Positions 45,833 through 54,742 of a stretch of 64,000 nt of DNA are shown piece after piece. The DNA comes from an uncultured Methylocystaceae bacterium (GTDB taxonomy: Bacteria; Pseudomonadota; Alphaproteobacteria; Rhizobiales; Beijerinckiaceae). The translations under genes were made by a program, and so were the position numbers. The stretch spans positions 1 to 64,000 of the forward strand of contig CAIQCB010000009.1 of assembly GCA_903870245.1 (NCBI GenBank). Reading direction: 5' to 3'. The notes under the pieces were generated by a model. The model searched no databases, had not been told where the DNA came from, and saw nothing but the letters and a program-made list of their open reading frames with translations. Positions within the stretch are counted from its first letter, which is position 1, and every line of letters begins with the position of its first letter.

Positions 45833-46240
45833 TTGAGTAGATCTGTATGGACCCGAATTATTTTTTACCTTTTCGCTTTCGTGAGCATGAGTCTTTTGCC
45901 ATTGATTAGCGAAGCTTCCCAAAGTTCGCATGTAAAACAAACGCATAAAAAAAAGTTTTCACGGGCGCCGGGCGCACCGCGTTTGGGGCCATGGATTGAA
46001 GAAGGCTGGCGCCGAGAGGATTGGTCTCGCGCGCCCTCCGAGAGAAACTGGGGTGACTCAGCACCAAGCGGCTCAGATCCTGAAAGTGGTCATCCGTCAA
46101 TTACAGCAGAATACCCATGGGGTTATGTCTCGCCCTATATTCGCGTTCGCGGCAAATGCATTGTTAATGAGCTCAATGAAAGTCCGGGCGGTCTTGTGGT
46201 TCGTTATCAGCGGATTTTACCTGCATATTACTGTCGTTAA
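45833..46240 (+). CDS. Small exported protein, 135 aa
   Basis: No family recognised. The signal peptide (RIIFYLFAFVSMSLLPLISEA) is followed by a basic, low-complexity stretch (QTHKKKFSRAPGAPRLGPW). The tail is YIRVRGKCIVNELNESPGGL...YYCR with two Cys that could pair. The frame starts with TTG. AAGGGA lies 10 nt upstream and no better start is in frame. It is convergent with the T2SS C-like gene. Confidence 0.55.
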   Translation: MSRSVWTRIIFYLFAFVSMSLLPLISEASQSSHVKQTHKKKFSRAPGAPRLGPWIEEGWRREDWSRAPSERNWGDSAPSGSDPESGHPSITAEYPWGYVSPYIRVRGKCIVNELNESPGGLVVRYQRILPAYYCR

Positions 46241-46268
46241 TATTGGTTTTGATGATGGATGACCATGA

Positions 46269-46308
46269 CATCGTGATTTATAATTGGTCATCGTGATTTA
46301 TAATTGTT
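46269..46308. repeat. Perfect 18-bp direct repeat, 20-bp period
   Basis: CATCGTGATTTATAATTG occurs twice in tandem (46269-46286 and 46289-46306), each followed by GT or TT. It lies between two convergent genes. Confidence 0.8.
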
Positions 46309-46351
46309 CTCTGTCTCGTTTCGGAAACACTAGCTTTTTATTGTTCATATT

Positions 46352-46951
46352 TTATGGGGGCTGTATTGGAGTCAGTCCAGTCGAGTTGACTGGTTGATCC
46401 GTAACATTTGCGTATAGAGGCAAAGTTCTTCTTTGTCCGCCGTTTTGAATAACGACTTCTTTCGGAGCGATTGATGCAATATTCCATGAATCGACCGTGT
46501 CGCCAATTTTGCGCCATGCGCCTTCTGGCGCGTCGGATGATATAATATAAGCCTGCAGAATTTTCTTGTTAAGCACGATAGCAGTTACCGAAATCCCGCC
46601 GGACTCGGTCGTTCCGTTTGACGGAGAGACTGCATTGGCGGCTTTTGGCGATGGCTTGCGAGACTTTGAGAAGATTGGTCTTGAGATACTCTCGATATCG
46701 ACATTCGCTGGCTTCGGGGGATCAAGGCTCACAATGGCAAGAGATGGTGGTTTCCATTCTTGCGCGGCAATCTCATCCTCCTGGCCCCCATTGCCAAGGA
46801 AGGATTTAAACGCAAAAACGCCCATCGCTAGAGTCAAAATGGAGAGAGTCATCAGCCCCACAGCCCATAATGGCGATATCCGTAAATACTTCATTCTTTG
46901 CGAAGGTTCCGAGGCTTTAGAACTCTTCCACTTACGGCCAAAATTTCTCAT
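46352..46951 (-). CDS. Type II secretion GspC/GspN-like inner-membrane protein
   Basis: A 199-residue protein with a basic N-terminus, one span (about 28-51, PLWAVGLMTLSILTLAMGVFAF) and a periplasmic part. The latter has ESISRPIFSKSRKP and a small beta domain (SVTAIVLNKKILQAYI...IGDTVDSWNIASIAPKEVVI), as in the GspC homology region. No PDZ domain is present, so it is shorter than classic GspC. It overlaps the gspM stop by one base (TGATG), which supports cotranscription and a role in the inner-membrane platform. Confidence 0.72.
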   Translation of the reverse strand: MRNFGRKWKSSKASEPSQRMKYLRISPLWAVGLMTLSILTLAMGVFAFKSFLGNGGQEDEIAAQEWKPPSLAIVSLDPPKPANVDIESISRPIFSKSRKPSPKAANAVSPSNGTTESGGISVTAIVLNKKILQAYIISSDAPEGAWRKIGDTVDSWNIASIAPKEVVIQNGGQRRTLPLYANVTDQPVNSTGLTPIQPP

Positions 46952-47547
46952 CAGCGACTCATCTTTGGCGCTCCGCCAAATACGTCGAATTGCGCCTCGA
47001 CTTCATCAGTTTGCTGCCCTTGGGGGGCGCCCCAAAATACTGTCTGACTACGCAAAGTGGCTGCCGTGATCAGGAGAAGCGGCGGGTCTCCCTCAAGCGC
47101 TCGCGCCAGGGCGTGGATATTTTCGTTCGGACCGGCAACGTCAATACGCGCACCGACAAGTGTAACCCCCTGTAAGTCCTTGTTTGGCAACATTTGAATC
47201 GAACGTACTGTAACCTGGGTCGTCTCGGCGATCGCTTTTAGACGAGCTTGCAAATTGGCGTTAATGACGCCGTCACTGTCTCCCTGAAAAAGCTCTCCTT
47301 GCGCATTGATGTCGGAGACTTGATGAGCATAATCTTGTATCTGTCCCTCGTGCACAACGACCGACTCGTATCGTGAGAGTGTCTGATTTCGCTCAGCGAT
47401 CTCACGCGAACCATCCGCGATCATTCGACGTATGGGATCGACGAATATAGAGTAAAGAACGATAAGCATTAGAAAATTAAACCCGACGAAAATCCAACGA
47501 CGCGATTTTCTATTGCGAAAAATTGTCATTTTGGCTCTGGAGTTCAT
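46951..47547 (-). CDS. gspM: Type II secretion GspM-like protein
   Basis: A 198-residue inner-membrane protein. One span lies near the start (RRWIFVGFNFLMLIVLYSIFV). A coiled coil and a ferredoxin-like periplasmic domain follow, with QARLKAIAETTQVTVRSIQM and PNENIHALARALEGDPPLLL. This is the GspM_b type found with alphaproteobacterial T2SS. It stabilises GspL and the platform. It overlaps gspL and the C-like gene by 4 and 1 nt. Confidence 0.78.
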   Translation of the reverse strand: MNSRAKMTIFRNRKSRRWIFVGFNFLMLIVLYSIFVDPIRRMIADGSREIAERNQTLSRYESVVVHEGQIQDYAHQVSDINAQGELFQGDSDGVINANLQARLKAIAETTQVTVRSIQMLPNKDLQGVTLVGARIDVAGPNENIHALARALEGDPPLLLITAATLRSQTVFWGAPQGQQTDEVEAQFDVFGGAPKMSR

Positions 47548-48668
47548 TGATTGCTCTCCGGAGGTCGGGGTTCAATTTTTGCCTGGAGTGAAAAACTTTC
47601 ACGTTTCTCATGAGGATCGGGGGTGATCGGCGCTGTAAGCGTGGCTTCATTGAAAAGTAAAGATTTATTAAATTGAGCCGGTAATCCTACGGCTGAGTTG
47701 GCGAATCCGATAATGTCTACGACACGCTCATTGGGTTTGTTTTCTGAAAGCCTTAGCTCGGTGAGGAATGCACTATCGGGTAAAATTTTAGCGACTTCTT
47801 CCCAGACATCTGCGAAGAGTGGCTCGCGTCGCGCAGAGCGTAAAACCGTTAAAAGTCGGCTTTCAGCCGATGCCTTATCGATAACCTGCCGTAAACGGGC
47901 GGCGCGCGCAGCCATTTCGTTTATTTTTGTGTCCAATTCATTGTTCAATGTGGCTTGGCGCCATAGCGTTCCGCCAATGCCGATAAGGCCGAGCAAGATT
48001 GTCATCGTACACAATGCGAGTGTGATCCTGCTGGGGATTTTTGAACTCTTTTTTCGATCGCCCAGTTCGATAATCGGTTTGATTTCGGAGGGGGCGCCGC
48101 CCACGGGTCGGATAAAGGAGACCTTCTGGGTATTAAGTCCACTAAATTGAGCCGCTTCGGCGGCGATATCTTTTCTGATAATCCATAGAGAGATGTGCGT
48201 TTTGTCGGCCGCTCCCTCATGGCGCGCAGTGGTATAACCAAAGATAATATCATCCAGTTTAAATGGCGTTTTACGCTCAATGTCGGAGATCAGGAGTTTT
48301 GGCAGACTAGCCAAGGCCACGCTTGGGATATCGAAACGACGCACAAAGAAAGCCCCGGCATCAATCTCGATTCCGATCCGAACAGCGGTGGGCGCCAGAC
48401 CATGGCGGGTGAGAGCCTCTTCCAGTGACGATGAAGAGATTTCATCAGCTGTCAGTCTCCAGGTTCTTACGCCACGCCTGTCCGTGCACCAGAGGTCACG
48501 CTCGCCAGCTCTCAGAATGAGCTGACGATCGCCCTGGTCGGTGAGCCATTCAAGCATCTCGGGAGGAAAGAGGTTAAAGAATTCCCTGCGATACCAGTTA
48601 AGAAAACTGTCGGTGGCAGCCGAGAATGAACCTGGCAGTATATGGCGCGTCCAGAACTCGCTTGACAC
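47544..48668 (-). CDS. gspL: Type II secretion GspL-like protein
   Basis: A 374-residue bitopic inner-membrane protein that links the cytoplasmic ATPase GspE to the platform. The cytoplasmic actin-like part (about 60-200) shows RLTADEISSSSLEEALTRHG and SLPKLLISDIERKTPFKLDDI. The span is ITLALCTMTILLGLIGIGGTLW (about 217-240). A coiled coil (ELDTKINEMAARAARLRQVI) and a PilN-like domain (LRSARREPLFADVWEEVAKI) follow. The DNA of this gene block is more AT-rich by eye than region 1. It is divergent from gspE. Confidence 0.8.
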   Translation of the reverse strand: MSSEFWTRHILPGSFSAATDSFLNWYRREFFNLFPPEMLEWLTDQGDRQLILRAGERDLWCTDRRGVRTWRLTADEISSSSLEEALTRHGLAPTAVRIGIEIDAGAFFVRRFDIPSVALASLPKLLISDIERKTPFKLDDIIFGYTTARHEGAADKTHISLWIIRKDIAAEAAQFSGLNTQKVSFIRPVGGAPSEIKPIIELGDRKKSSKIPSRITLALCTMTILLGLIGIGGTLWRQATLNNELDTKINEMAARAARLRQVIDKASAESRLLTVLRSARREPLFADVWEEVAKILPDSAFLTELRLSENKPNERVVDIIGFANSAVGLPAQFNKSLLFNEATLTAPITPDPHEKRESFSLQAKIEPRPPESNQ

Positions 48669-48776
48669 GGATAAGAAACCTCAACTCATTGGGGATGAGC
48701 CACGCATTCTTAGGATTGTGTTGAGACCATAACTTTCAGACTTAAAAATGGCAATTAACATGTTGAGTTATTGCTT

Positions 48777-48809
48777 TTGAGCAATAAAAACCGCTCAAAT
48801 ACCAGCGGT
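48777..48809 (-). terminator. Terminator-like hairpin with overlapping alternative hairpin
   Basis: On the minus strand ACCGCT-GGTATTTG-AGCGGT is followed by TTTTATT, a weak intrinsic terminator. Its 3' arm overlaps a second possible stem, TTGAGC with GCTCAA (48777-48782 and 48793-48798). The two cannot form together. It sits about 110 nt upstream of the gspL start. Confidence 0.4.
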
Positions 48810-49130
48810 ACACAGCTGCATCTGACGATGTTAAGTTCGATCAAAATCTCAGAAATGAGGGTGTCAGTGTGTTCGCTGAAACCTTGGCCTTAACCTTTAA
48901 ATGAAAAAATTTAATTTTGTTATTACAACTGATTTAGCCTTTAAGGCTGGAAAACCGGGAACTCAAGCCGCTATCCTGATATGTGCCCGGTCGATCGGGA
49001 CTACTGAATTGGAAATGAGCAGGACGAGGGCAGTTATTTTTTTGATCCCGAGGCCCTAGCCAGGCCCCGATTTATTGGGTTTCAATGTGTGGAGGTAGCG
49101 ACAGAGTATACTATATAGTCATCCTAGCCA

Positions 49131-49158
49131 AAGATCGTAATCGATCTTGTCTGACAAG
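49131..49158. promoter_or_regulatory. Two adjacent dyads upstream of gspE
   Basis: AAGATCG-TAAT-CGATCTT (49131-49148) is a 7-bp inverted repeat. It overlaps CTTGTC-T-GACAAG (49146-49158), a 6-bp dyad whose core TTGTCTGACAA fits the TNGTNNNACNA pattern of FadR-type GntR operators. They lie about 160-190 bp upstream of gspE. Confidence 0.35.
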
Positions 49159-49319
49159 CTAGTTGTAAAAAAATTCAGATAGATGAAACGACCGTATCAT
49201 AAATATTTTTTTTGTGCTGCAAGGTTAGACAGGAGCTTATTAATTGGGTGCTATCTAACGTCTGGGTAATCTATAATTAAAATAACGCCAACCAGGCGGA
49301 CATCGGCAAGGGTATGCTT

Positions 49320-51074
49320 ATGAGGCTTAACGTCGGATCATCTGTGCTGAGTCCAGGAATTGAGACAATGGCGTGGCCCGACGCCAGAAGCACAGACTTT
49401 GTCGAGAGTTTCGGAGAGTTTCTGTTACAGGAAAAGGCGACGGACTCACTTGCCCTACAACGATCACAGCGGGCCGCGACTCAGAGCGGGGAGCGGTTCG
49501 ACCATGTTTTGACAAAACTCGGCCTTGTTTCCGAGGCTGATCTCTGTGACCATTTGGGAAAGTTTCTCAATATTGCCAAAATAGACTCCAGCGAAACGCC
49601 ACTTGAACCACTGCTGAGAGATGAGATACCTGAGAAATTTATCCATGCGAACCGCATGTTGCCCCTTTCGGTTGATGGTCAGCGTCTCAAACTTGCGATC
49701 GTTGATCCGCTGGATATGGAGCCAGTGAGAGCGCTTGCCTATTCGACGGGATATGAAATAGAGCTTAGGCTTCTTTTCCCTGCGCAATTCGAGAAATTAT
49801 GGTCATCTCTATATGGCGAACGGCAATCAGGCTTCTCTTTTGTTGAGACTGACCAGCGCGCACAGAATGCGAGCGAATTTGATTTGCAACGCCTGCGCGA
49901 TATCGCCAATGAAGCTCCAGTGGTACGTCGCGTTAACCAGATTATTGTTGAGGCGATTGAGGCGCGCGCTTCGGACATTCATATAGAACCCTCACTCGAA
50001 GCAGTGCATGTCCGTCACAGGATAGATGGAGCGCTTCGTAGTGTTCAATCAATGCCTCCGGGGTTGAAGGCCGCTATAGCCTCACGCATCAAGATCATGG
50101 CTCGTCTGGACATCGCCGAGCGCCGTCTGCCTCAGGACGGGCGTATCAAACTCGCCATTCGTGGAGTCGATATTGATTTTCGTGTTTCAACTTTACCTAC
50201 CGCTCATGGTGAGAGCATTGTCTTGCGTATTCTTGATCGCAGCCAGATTGCACTCGATTTCGATAAACTCGGTTTTGAACAAGTAACAACCTCCGAGTTC
50301 CGTCATGTGATGCGTAATCCAAACGGAATCGTGCTGGTCACGGGCCCAACCGGCAGTGGAAAGACAACCACACTATACACGGCCCTAAAGGAATTAACGA
50401 CTCCAGACGTTAAGGTGTTCACAGTTGAGGACCCTATAGAATATCAGCTTACCGGCGTTAATCAGGTACAGGTGCAACCAGCGATCGGGCTGGATTTTCC
50501 GAATACCCTTCGCGCTATACTCCGGCAGGACCCGGATATTATCATGATTGGCGAAATCAGGGACTCAGAAACGGCGCGTATTGCTATTCAGTCATCATTG
50601 ACCGGCCATCTCGTTTTCTCAACTCTTCACACCAATAGCGCCGCAAGTTCTATAACCCGGCTCATTGACATGGGAGTTGAAAATTATCTTATCGCATCCT
50701 CGGTAAAAGCCGTGCTGGCGCAACGTCTGGTGCGACGGCTCTGTACGTTTTGCGCCATTCCGATGGATAACCGAACAGTTGTTCGCGCACAGTTTTCAGG
50801 CGAGCCTTTCGCAACTCCGGATGATCGTCTGTCTTCTCCATCTGGCTGCTCGCATTGCAACAATACCGGCTATTCAGGACGCTCCACTATCGCAGAATTG
50901 TTAATCATGAATAAGCGCATCCAAAGGCTTGTTTGTGAAAGTGCGTCAGATGACCAACTCGAGGCTGCTGCGCGCGACAGTGGGATGACGACAATGTATC
51001 AATGCGGCATGGCCAAAGCATGGCGAGGCGAGACCACTATAGAAGAAGTCGCGCGCGTGACGCGCATGGATTGA
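49320..51074 (+). CDS. gspE: Type II secretion ATPase GspE
   Basis: Hexameric ATPase that drives pseudopilus growth. The N-terminal domain (about 1-150) has LTKLGLVSEADLCDHLGKFL. Walker A is GPTGSGKTTTLY, the Asp box follows in TVEDPIEYQL, Walker B is IMIGEIRDSETA, and the His box is FSTLHTNSAASS. A four-Cys zinc site is present (CTFC, then GCSHCNNTGYSGR). AAGGG lies 7 nt before the ATG at 49320, better than the ATG at 49314. It starts the E-F-H-I-J operon. Confidence 0.94.
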   Translation: MRLNVGSSVLSPGIETMAWPDARSTDFVESFGEFLLQEKATDSLALQRSQRAATQSGERFDHVLTKLGLVSEADLCDHLGKFLNIAKIDSSETPLEPLLRDEIPEKFIHANRMLPLSVDGQRLKLAIVDPLDMEPVRALAYSTGYEIELRLLFPAQFEKLWSSLYGERQSGFSFVETDQRAQNASEFDLQRLRDIANEAPVVRRVNQIIVEAIEARASDIHIEPSLEAVHVRHRIDGALRSVQSMPPGLKAAIASRIKIMARLDIAERRLPQDGRIKLAIRGVDIDFRVSTLPTAHGESIVLRILDRSQIALDFDKLGFEQVTTSEFRHVMRNPNGIVLVTGPTGSGKTTTLYTALKELTTPDVKVFTVEDPIEYQLTGVNQVQVQPAIGLDFPNTLRAILRQDPDIIMIGEIRDSETARIAIQSSLTGHLVFSTLHTNSAASSITRLIDMGVENYLIASSVKAVLAQRLVRRLCTFCAIPMDNRTVVRAQFSGEPFATPDDRLSSPSGCSHCNNTGYSGRSTIAELLIMNKRIQRLVCESASDDQLEAAARDSGMTTMYQCGMAKAWRGETTIEEVARVTRMD

Positions 51075-51078
51075 GTCG

Positions 51079-52287
51079 ATGCCAAAATTTAAATATCGAG
51101 CTTACAGCGACGCAGGTGATCTTCTTGAGGGAGAAATAGAAGCGCGTAGCAGCAACGAAGCTGAGGATAGCCTCCTCAAGCGTGGACTAACGCCTTTTCA
51201 GACGACCGAGGTGAAATCCGGGGCAAACCCCTTTCTTCTAGGCAAGCGCAGGGTTTCTGCAACACAGATCGCTGGTTTTACTCGCGAATTAGCCGCGCTG
51301 GAACTGGCTGATATTCCTCTGGACCAGAGTCTGCGAATCCTTGCTACGCAGAGCTCTGCACCCGCTCTGCTTGAATTGGTGCAAGACATTCTTGGGCGTG
51401 TCGTTGACGGGGAGTCTTTGTCTGACGCTCTTTCCCGGCGTCAGGAAATCTTTGGCTCAGAATATATCAATATGGTCCGAGAAGGTGAGACGGTCGGTCG
51501 TGTCGGGATAGCTTTATCAAATCTTGCGGACATGCTGGAGAGAAGACTCGAAATACGCGCCAAGGTTCAAAGCGCGCTCATCTATCCAATAATCCTAATT
51601 GTTCTCGCGATTGTTTCGACTGGCGTGGTATTAGGAACGCTTCTTCCCAGTATAGCACCAATCTTCGCAGATAATGGCAAAGAAATGCCGGGAGGCCTCC
51701 AGCTCATGCTGGATTTAGAGGATAATGCCGGGGTTATTGGATTTTTACTTGCAATACTTTGCCTTGCAGCCTTGTTTGCTTACATCATGGCTCGTTCACG
51801 TCCCGCATGGCAGGTAGCCTTCGCCCGTTTCGTTCTGAAAATTCCTGTTGCTGGAGGAATGGCGGCGCAATTTGCTACAGCGCGCTTTTCGCGTACTCTT
51901 GGTTCTATGCTGAAAGCCGGCGTCCCGCTTTTGCAAGCTCTCGAAAGTGCACGTGCTGGTGTGTCCAATGCTTTTTTTCATCAGGCGTTCGCGCAGGTTG
52001 TAGAGGCAGTGCGGAGCGGTTCCAATCTCAGCAATGCTCTTGCTCTCGTTCCATTCATGCCGCCGATCGCGATGCAGATGATCGCCATCGGCGAGGAGAC
52101 GGCCCAATTGGGCGATATGCTGCTCCGGGTCGCTGGCATGTTCGAACGTCAGACCCAGCGATCTATCGAACGCGCCATGGGACTGCTGACGCCCGTTCTT
52201 ACCATTTTGATTTCTGTCGTCGTCGGAGGACTGATAATGACGGTAATGGACGCCGTGCTCAGCATCAATGATATTGCAGCGCAATGA
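51079..52287 (+). CDS. gspF: Type II secretion inner-membrane protein GspF
   Basis: A 402-residue platform protein with three spans and two homologous cytoplasmic domains. The opening MPKFKYRAYSDAGDLLEGEI and the repeats (AGFTRELAALELADIPLDQS and ATARFSRTLGSMLKAGVPLLQAL) are the GspF/PilC pattern. The C-terminal LLTPVLTILISVVVGGLIMTVMDAVL is the last span. It begins 4 nt after gspE and overlaps gspH by 4 nt. Confidence 0.94.
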   Translation: MPKFKYRAYSDAGDLLEGEIEARSSNEAEDSLLKRGLTPFQTTEVKSGANPFLLGKRRVSATQIAGFTRELAALELADIPLDQSLRILATQSSAPALLELVQDILGRVVDGESLSDALSRRQEIFGSEYINMVREGETVGRVGIALSNLADMLERRLEIRAKVQSALIYPIILIVLAIVSTGVVLGTLLPSIAPIFADNGKEMPGGLQLMLDLEDNAGVIGFLLAILCLAALFAYIMARSRPAWQVAFARFVLKIPVAGGMAAQFATARFSRTLGSMLKAGVPLLQALESARAGVSNAFFHQAFAQVVEAVRSGSNLSNALALVPFMPPIAMQMIAIGEETAQLGDMLLRVAGMFERQTQRSIERAMGLLTPVLTILISVVVGGLIMTVMDAVLSINDIAAQ

Positions 52288-52745
52288 GACGTTTCTCCAG
52301 ACTTCATCAGCCTCGCGCTGGCTTTACATTGCTGGAAACTCTTGTCGTTCTTTCGCTTATTGGTCTTCTTGCCGGGATGGCTTCTCCATTATTGCATTCC
52401 CCCGCAGAACGTTTGAGACTCGAGAGCGCGACCCGTTCCTTTTGTGCCGTGCTTAGAGCCTCGCGTGCTCGTTCTATAGCGAACAATCAAGAGACGATTG
52501 TCGTTATCGACGTTGTCAATAAAACCTATGCATCGCCCGTGATCAATAACGGCAGATTTCCCTCTGACGCATCGATCCAAATCGAAGTGGCGAATACCCG
52601 GTATCTTGGCGAGAATCTCGGAACGATTGTATTCTTTCCTGACGGCGCCTCGACTGGGGGCAATATTACTTTGAAGCTTTCCAAAACAAATGCCAGAATC
52701 AGCGTAAACTGGCTTACTGGCGGGGCGAAATGCGTGTTCGGCTAA
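52284..52745 (+). CDS. gspH: Type II secretion minor pseudopilin GspH
   Basis: A 153-residue prepilin. The short basic leader ends at G before the cleavage site in GFTLLETLVVLSLIGLLAGM, with the Glu at +5. The rest is a beta-rich head (LRASRARSIANNQETIVVID) ending in an unpaired-looking Cys (GAKCVFG). It overlaps gspF by 4 nt and gspI by 16 nt. It forms the pseudopilus tip complex with I, J and K. Confidence 0.87.
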   Translation: MRRFSRLHQPRAGFTLLETLVVLSLIGLLAGMASPLLHSPAERLRLESATRSFCAVLRASRARSIANNQETIVVIDVVNKTYASPVINNGRFPSDASIQIEVANTRYLGENLGTIVFFPDGASTGGNITLKLSKTNARISVNWLTGGAKCVFG

Positions 52746-53140
52746 AATGGCGTAAGGGGTTTACGCTGATTGAGGCTTTGGGCGCTTTTGCCATTCTTGC
52801 GATTACATTAGGGCAGCTCTTAAATGGCGTGAGCGGAGGCGTCAGAAATGAGGCTCGCGCAGATTTTCTCCTACGTGCATCCCGGGAAGGTGCATCACAA
52901 ATTGATGCGCTTGGCGTCGATGGAACGGTTCAATCTGGCGAGACAAGCGGCAAATATCCAGACGGTCTCAATTGGATTCTTACGGTCAGCCCGGGACCGG
53001 TTGTCCCAATTGTTGGCGGAGGACAGACAATATCGAGTTTCCATGTGAAACTTATTATTATGAAGCCATCGGGTTATGGTGAGCGTTTCACGCTTTCTAC
53101 AGTGAAGTTAAAAGTCGATCAAACCAGGTTTACACCATGA
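52730..53140 (+). CDS. gspI: Type II secretion minor pseudopilin GspI
   Basis: A 136-residue prepilin with leader MRVRLKWRKG and the cleavage motif GFTLIEALGAFAILAITLGQLL. The small head has TVSPGPVVPI and a basic end. It overlaps gspH and gspJ. The assignment to I follows its place between H and J and its size. Confidence 0.82.
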   Translation: MRVRLKWRKGFTLIEALGAFAILAITLGQLLNGVSGGVRNEARADFLLRASREGASQIDALGVDGTVQSGETSGKYPDGLNWILTVSPGPVVPIVGGGQTISSFHVKLIIMKPSGYGERFTLSTVKLKVDQTRFTP

Positions 53141-53781
53141 AATTTCGTCATGCTGACGGGTTCACGCTGATTGAGCTCTTGTTGGCGGTGACCCTCCTGT
53201 CTTTGATTACTGCGTCAATCATGGGTGGCGTTCATCTTGGCCGGCGTAGTTGGGAAACGAGTCGTGTCAGCGAGTCCTTGGATGAGCTCGAGACCGCTGT
53301 TCATGCCATTAGGGATCTTCTGGGGCGAAGTTTTATCATTACCCCTGATCAGACGACGCCTGGTTTGAAGGAAAAGCCCTTAACGTTTATGGGCGCTCCT
53401 AATGGCTGTCGTTTTGTTGTCCTAAGCGAGGGTGGCGCGCAATGGGGCGGGCTCATCATAACTGAAGTTGGAGTCGAGAATGGCCCTGATGGCGCAGCGC
53501 TCCTCGTTTGGACAAAGCCCTATCGTCCGCAATCAGGTCTAATGATAGATCGTGCAGATATGCAGAAAACAATTCTCGCTGAGGGACTAGTTTCAATCCG
53601 GTTTGATTATTTCGGAGCTGTAGAGCCTGTGCCTGGTCAAGAAAGGATATCGCAGCCCGTATGGATCGGAAATTGGCGTAGCGTCACCAGTCTTCCATCA
53701 TTGGTTTCTGTAACAATCGTTTTGCGGCGACTTGGACGCGATGTTAGAGCTAACGCGGTCATGGCTTTACGCCAGCAATAA
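53137..53781 (+). CDS. gspJ: Type II secretion minor pseudopilin GspJ
   Basis: A 214-residue prepilin, the largest of the H-I-J set, with leader MKFRHADG and the motif GFTLIELLLAVTLLSLITAS. The head has DELETAVHAIRDLLGRSFII and WTKPYRPQ. ATGA overlap with gspI shows coupling. It is the last gene of the plus-strand block. A 160-nt gap without terminator signs separates it from the convergent peptidase gene. Confidence 0.83.
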   Translation: MKFRHADGFTLIELLLAVTLLSLITASIMGGVHLGRRSWETSRVSESLDELETAVHAIRDLLGRSFIITPDQTTPGLKEKPLTFMGAPNGCRFVVLSEGGAQWGGLIITEVGVENGPDGAALLVWTKPYRPQSGLMIDRADMQKTILAEGLVSIRFDYFGAVEPVPGQERISQPVWIGNWRSVTSLPSLVSVTIVLRRLGRDVRANAVMALRQQ

Positions 53782-53941
53782 AAATATAGTTCTGATTTTT
53801 CAGGATTTTGTCAATTTATACAAGCTCCTGAGCGCAAGTTCGGCACCGCGTCGAGAGCGACGCCCGACCCAGGGGTAAGATTTCAATCATACGGTGTGAT
53901 GTCTTGCGCGTCTGCAGCATCATATATCAGTTACGCTATCA

Positions 53942-54586
53942 TCAGCCGAATTGAAGCGGACCCAAAACATATGACAGCCAGAGTCCCAGCGCCAGATGTG
54001 GTCCGAATGGCATAGGTTGCCGCAGATCGGTATGTTCGCCGACGCGTAGCGCGATAACCGTCCATATCAGCGCTGACAGCGTCGCATAGATAAGGCAACT
54101 CGGAAGGCCTGCGAATCCTAGCCACAGACCTGCGACAGCATAGAGCCTTGCGTCTCCCGATCCGACGCCGGCCTGCCCGCGCGCCGCTTCAAAGGCACAG
54201 GCGATCAGGCGCAAAGAAGAATACGCGATAGCCCCAGCTGCGAGCCGGAGTATTGCTTCCCTAAGATCAAGATTGTTCCAGGAGAGCGGCGCAATGACGC
54301 AAAGGAAGATCAGTGGGCCGTCAGGAATGATGAAATAGCGGATATCGAACAGTGAAATCACGCAAAGGCCGATGAAGAGTCCAATTCCTGAAGCGATTAC
54401 CAGGGCTGGCGACGCTCTCTGGTCCATGAGCATGAACAGAGCCAGGAAGGCGATCCATACTGTTGGAGACAGCGCCCTGGATCCTCTTTGGAACAGGATC
54501 GCGTCGGCCCCAAGATGTGCGAGCGTACGCCATCTGCGGCGGCAGGAAGGCCTCAATAATCTCATCCGGATTAACTGCTGGAGCAT
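53942..54586 (-). CDS. Prepilin peptidase (A24 family), methylase-less
   Basis: A membrane aspartyl protease that cleaves the leaders of the pseudopilins. The two catalytic aspartates are seen in SLFDIRYFIIPDG and GSGDARLYAVAGLW, the GxGD motif. It has about six spans and only about 214 residues. The N-terminal Cys-rich cytoplasmic methylase domain of bifunctional GspO is absent, as in CpaA-like short forms. The start is uncertain: the track uses a TTG at 54622, and I prefer the ATG at 54586 with AAGGG about 10 nt upstream. Confidence 0.82.
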   Translation of the reverse strand: MLQQLIRMRLLRPSCRRRWRTLAHLGADAILFQRGSRALSPTVWIAFLALFMLMDQRASPALVIASGIGLFIGLCVISLFDIRYFIIPDGPLIFLCVIAPLSWNNLDLREAILRLAAGAIAYSSLRLIACAFEAARGQAGVGSGDARLYAVAGLWLGFAGLPSCLIYATLSALIWTVIALRVGEHTDLRQPMPFGPHLALGLWLSYVLGPLQFG

Positions 54587-54742
54587 TAAAGATGAGCCCT
54601 TACTGTAGCTTGGCTGTTTCAAACTGCTACATAATGATGGAAAAACAGAGTTCTGATTATAAATCGTGGCAAAAAACCACTAGATATGTTAGTTGTCTTT
54701 TTGTAGCCAGAGTTCACGGTTGGCCTAGCTGGGTTTGTAGTA

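Larger units (their letters stand above)
48669..49319. other. 650-nt divergent region between gspL and gspE
   Basis: AT-rich sequence with no convincing gene. It holds a terminator-like structure overlapping a second hairpin (48777-48809), two adjacent dyads (49131-49158) and AT-rich stretches near 49105 (gtatactatatag) and 49205 (aaatattttttttg). These probably include the promoters of both arms of the secretion cluster. Confidence 0.6.
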
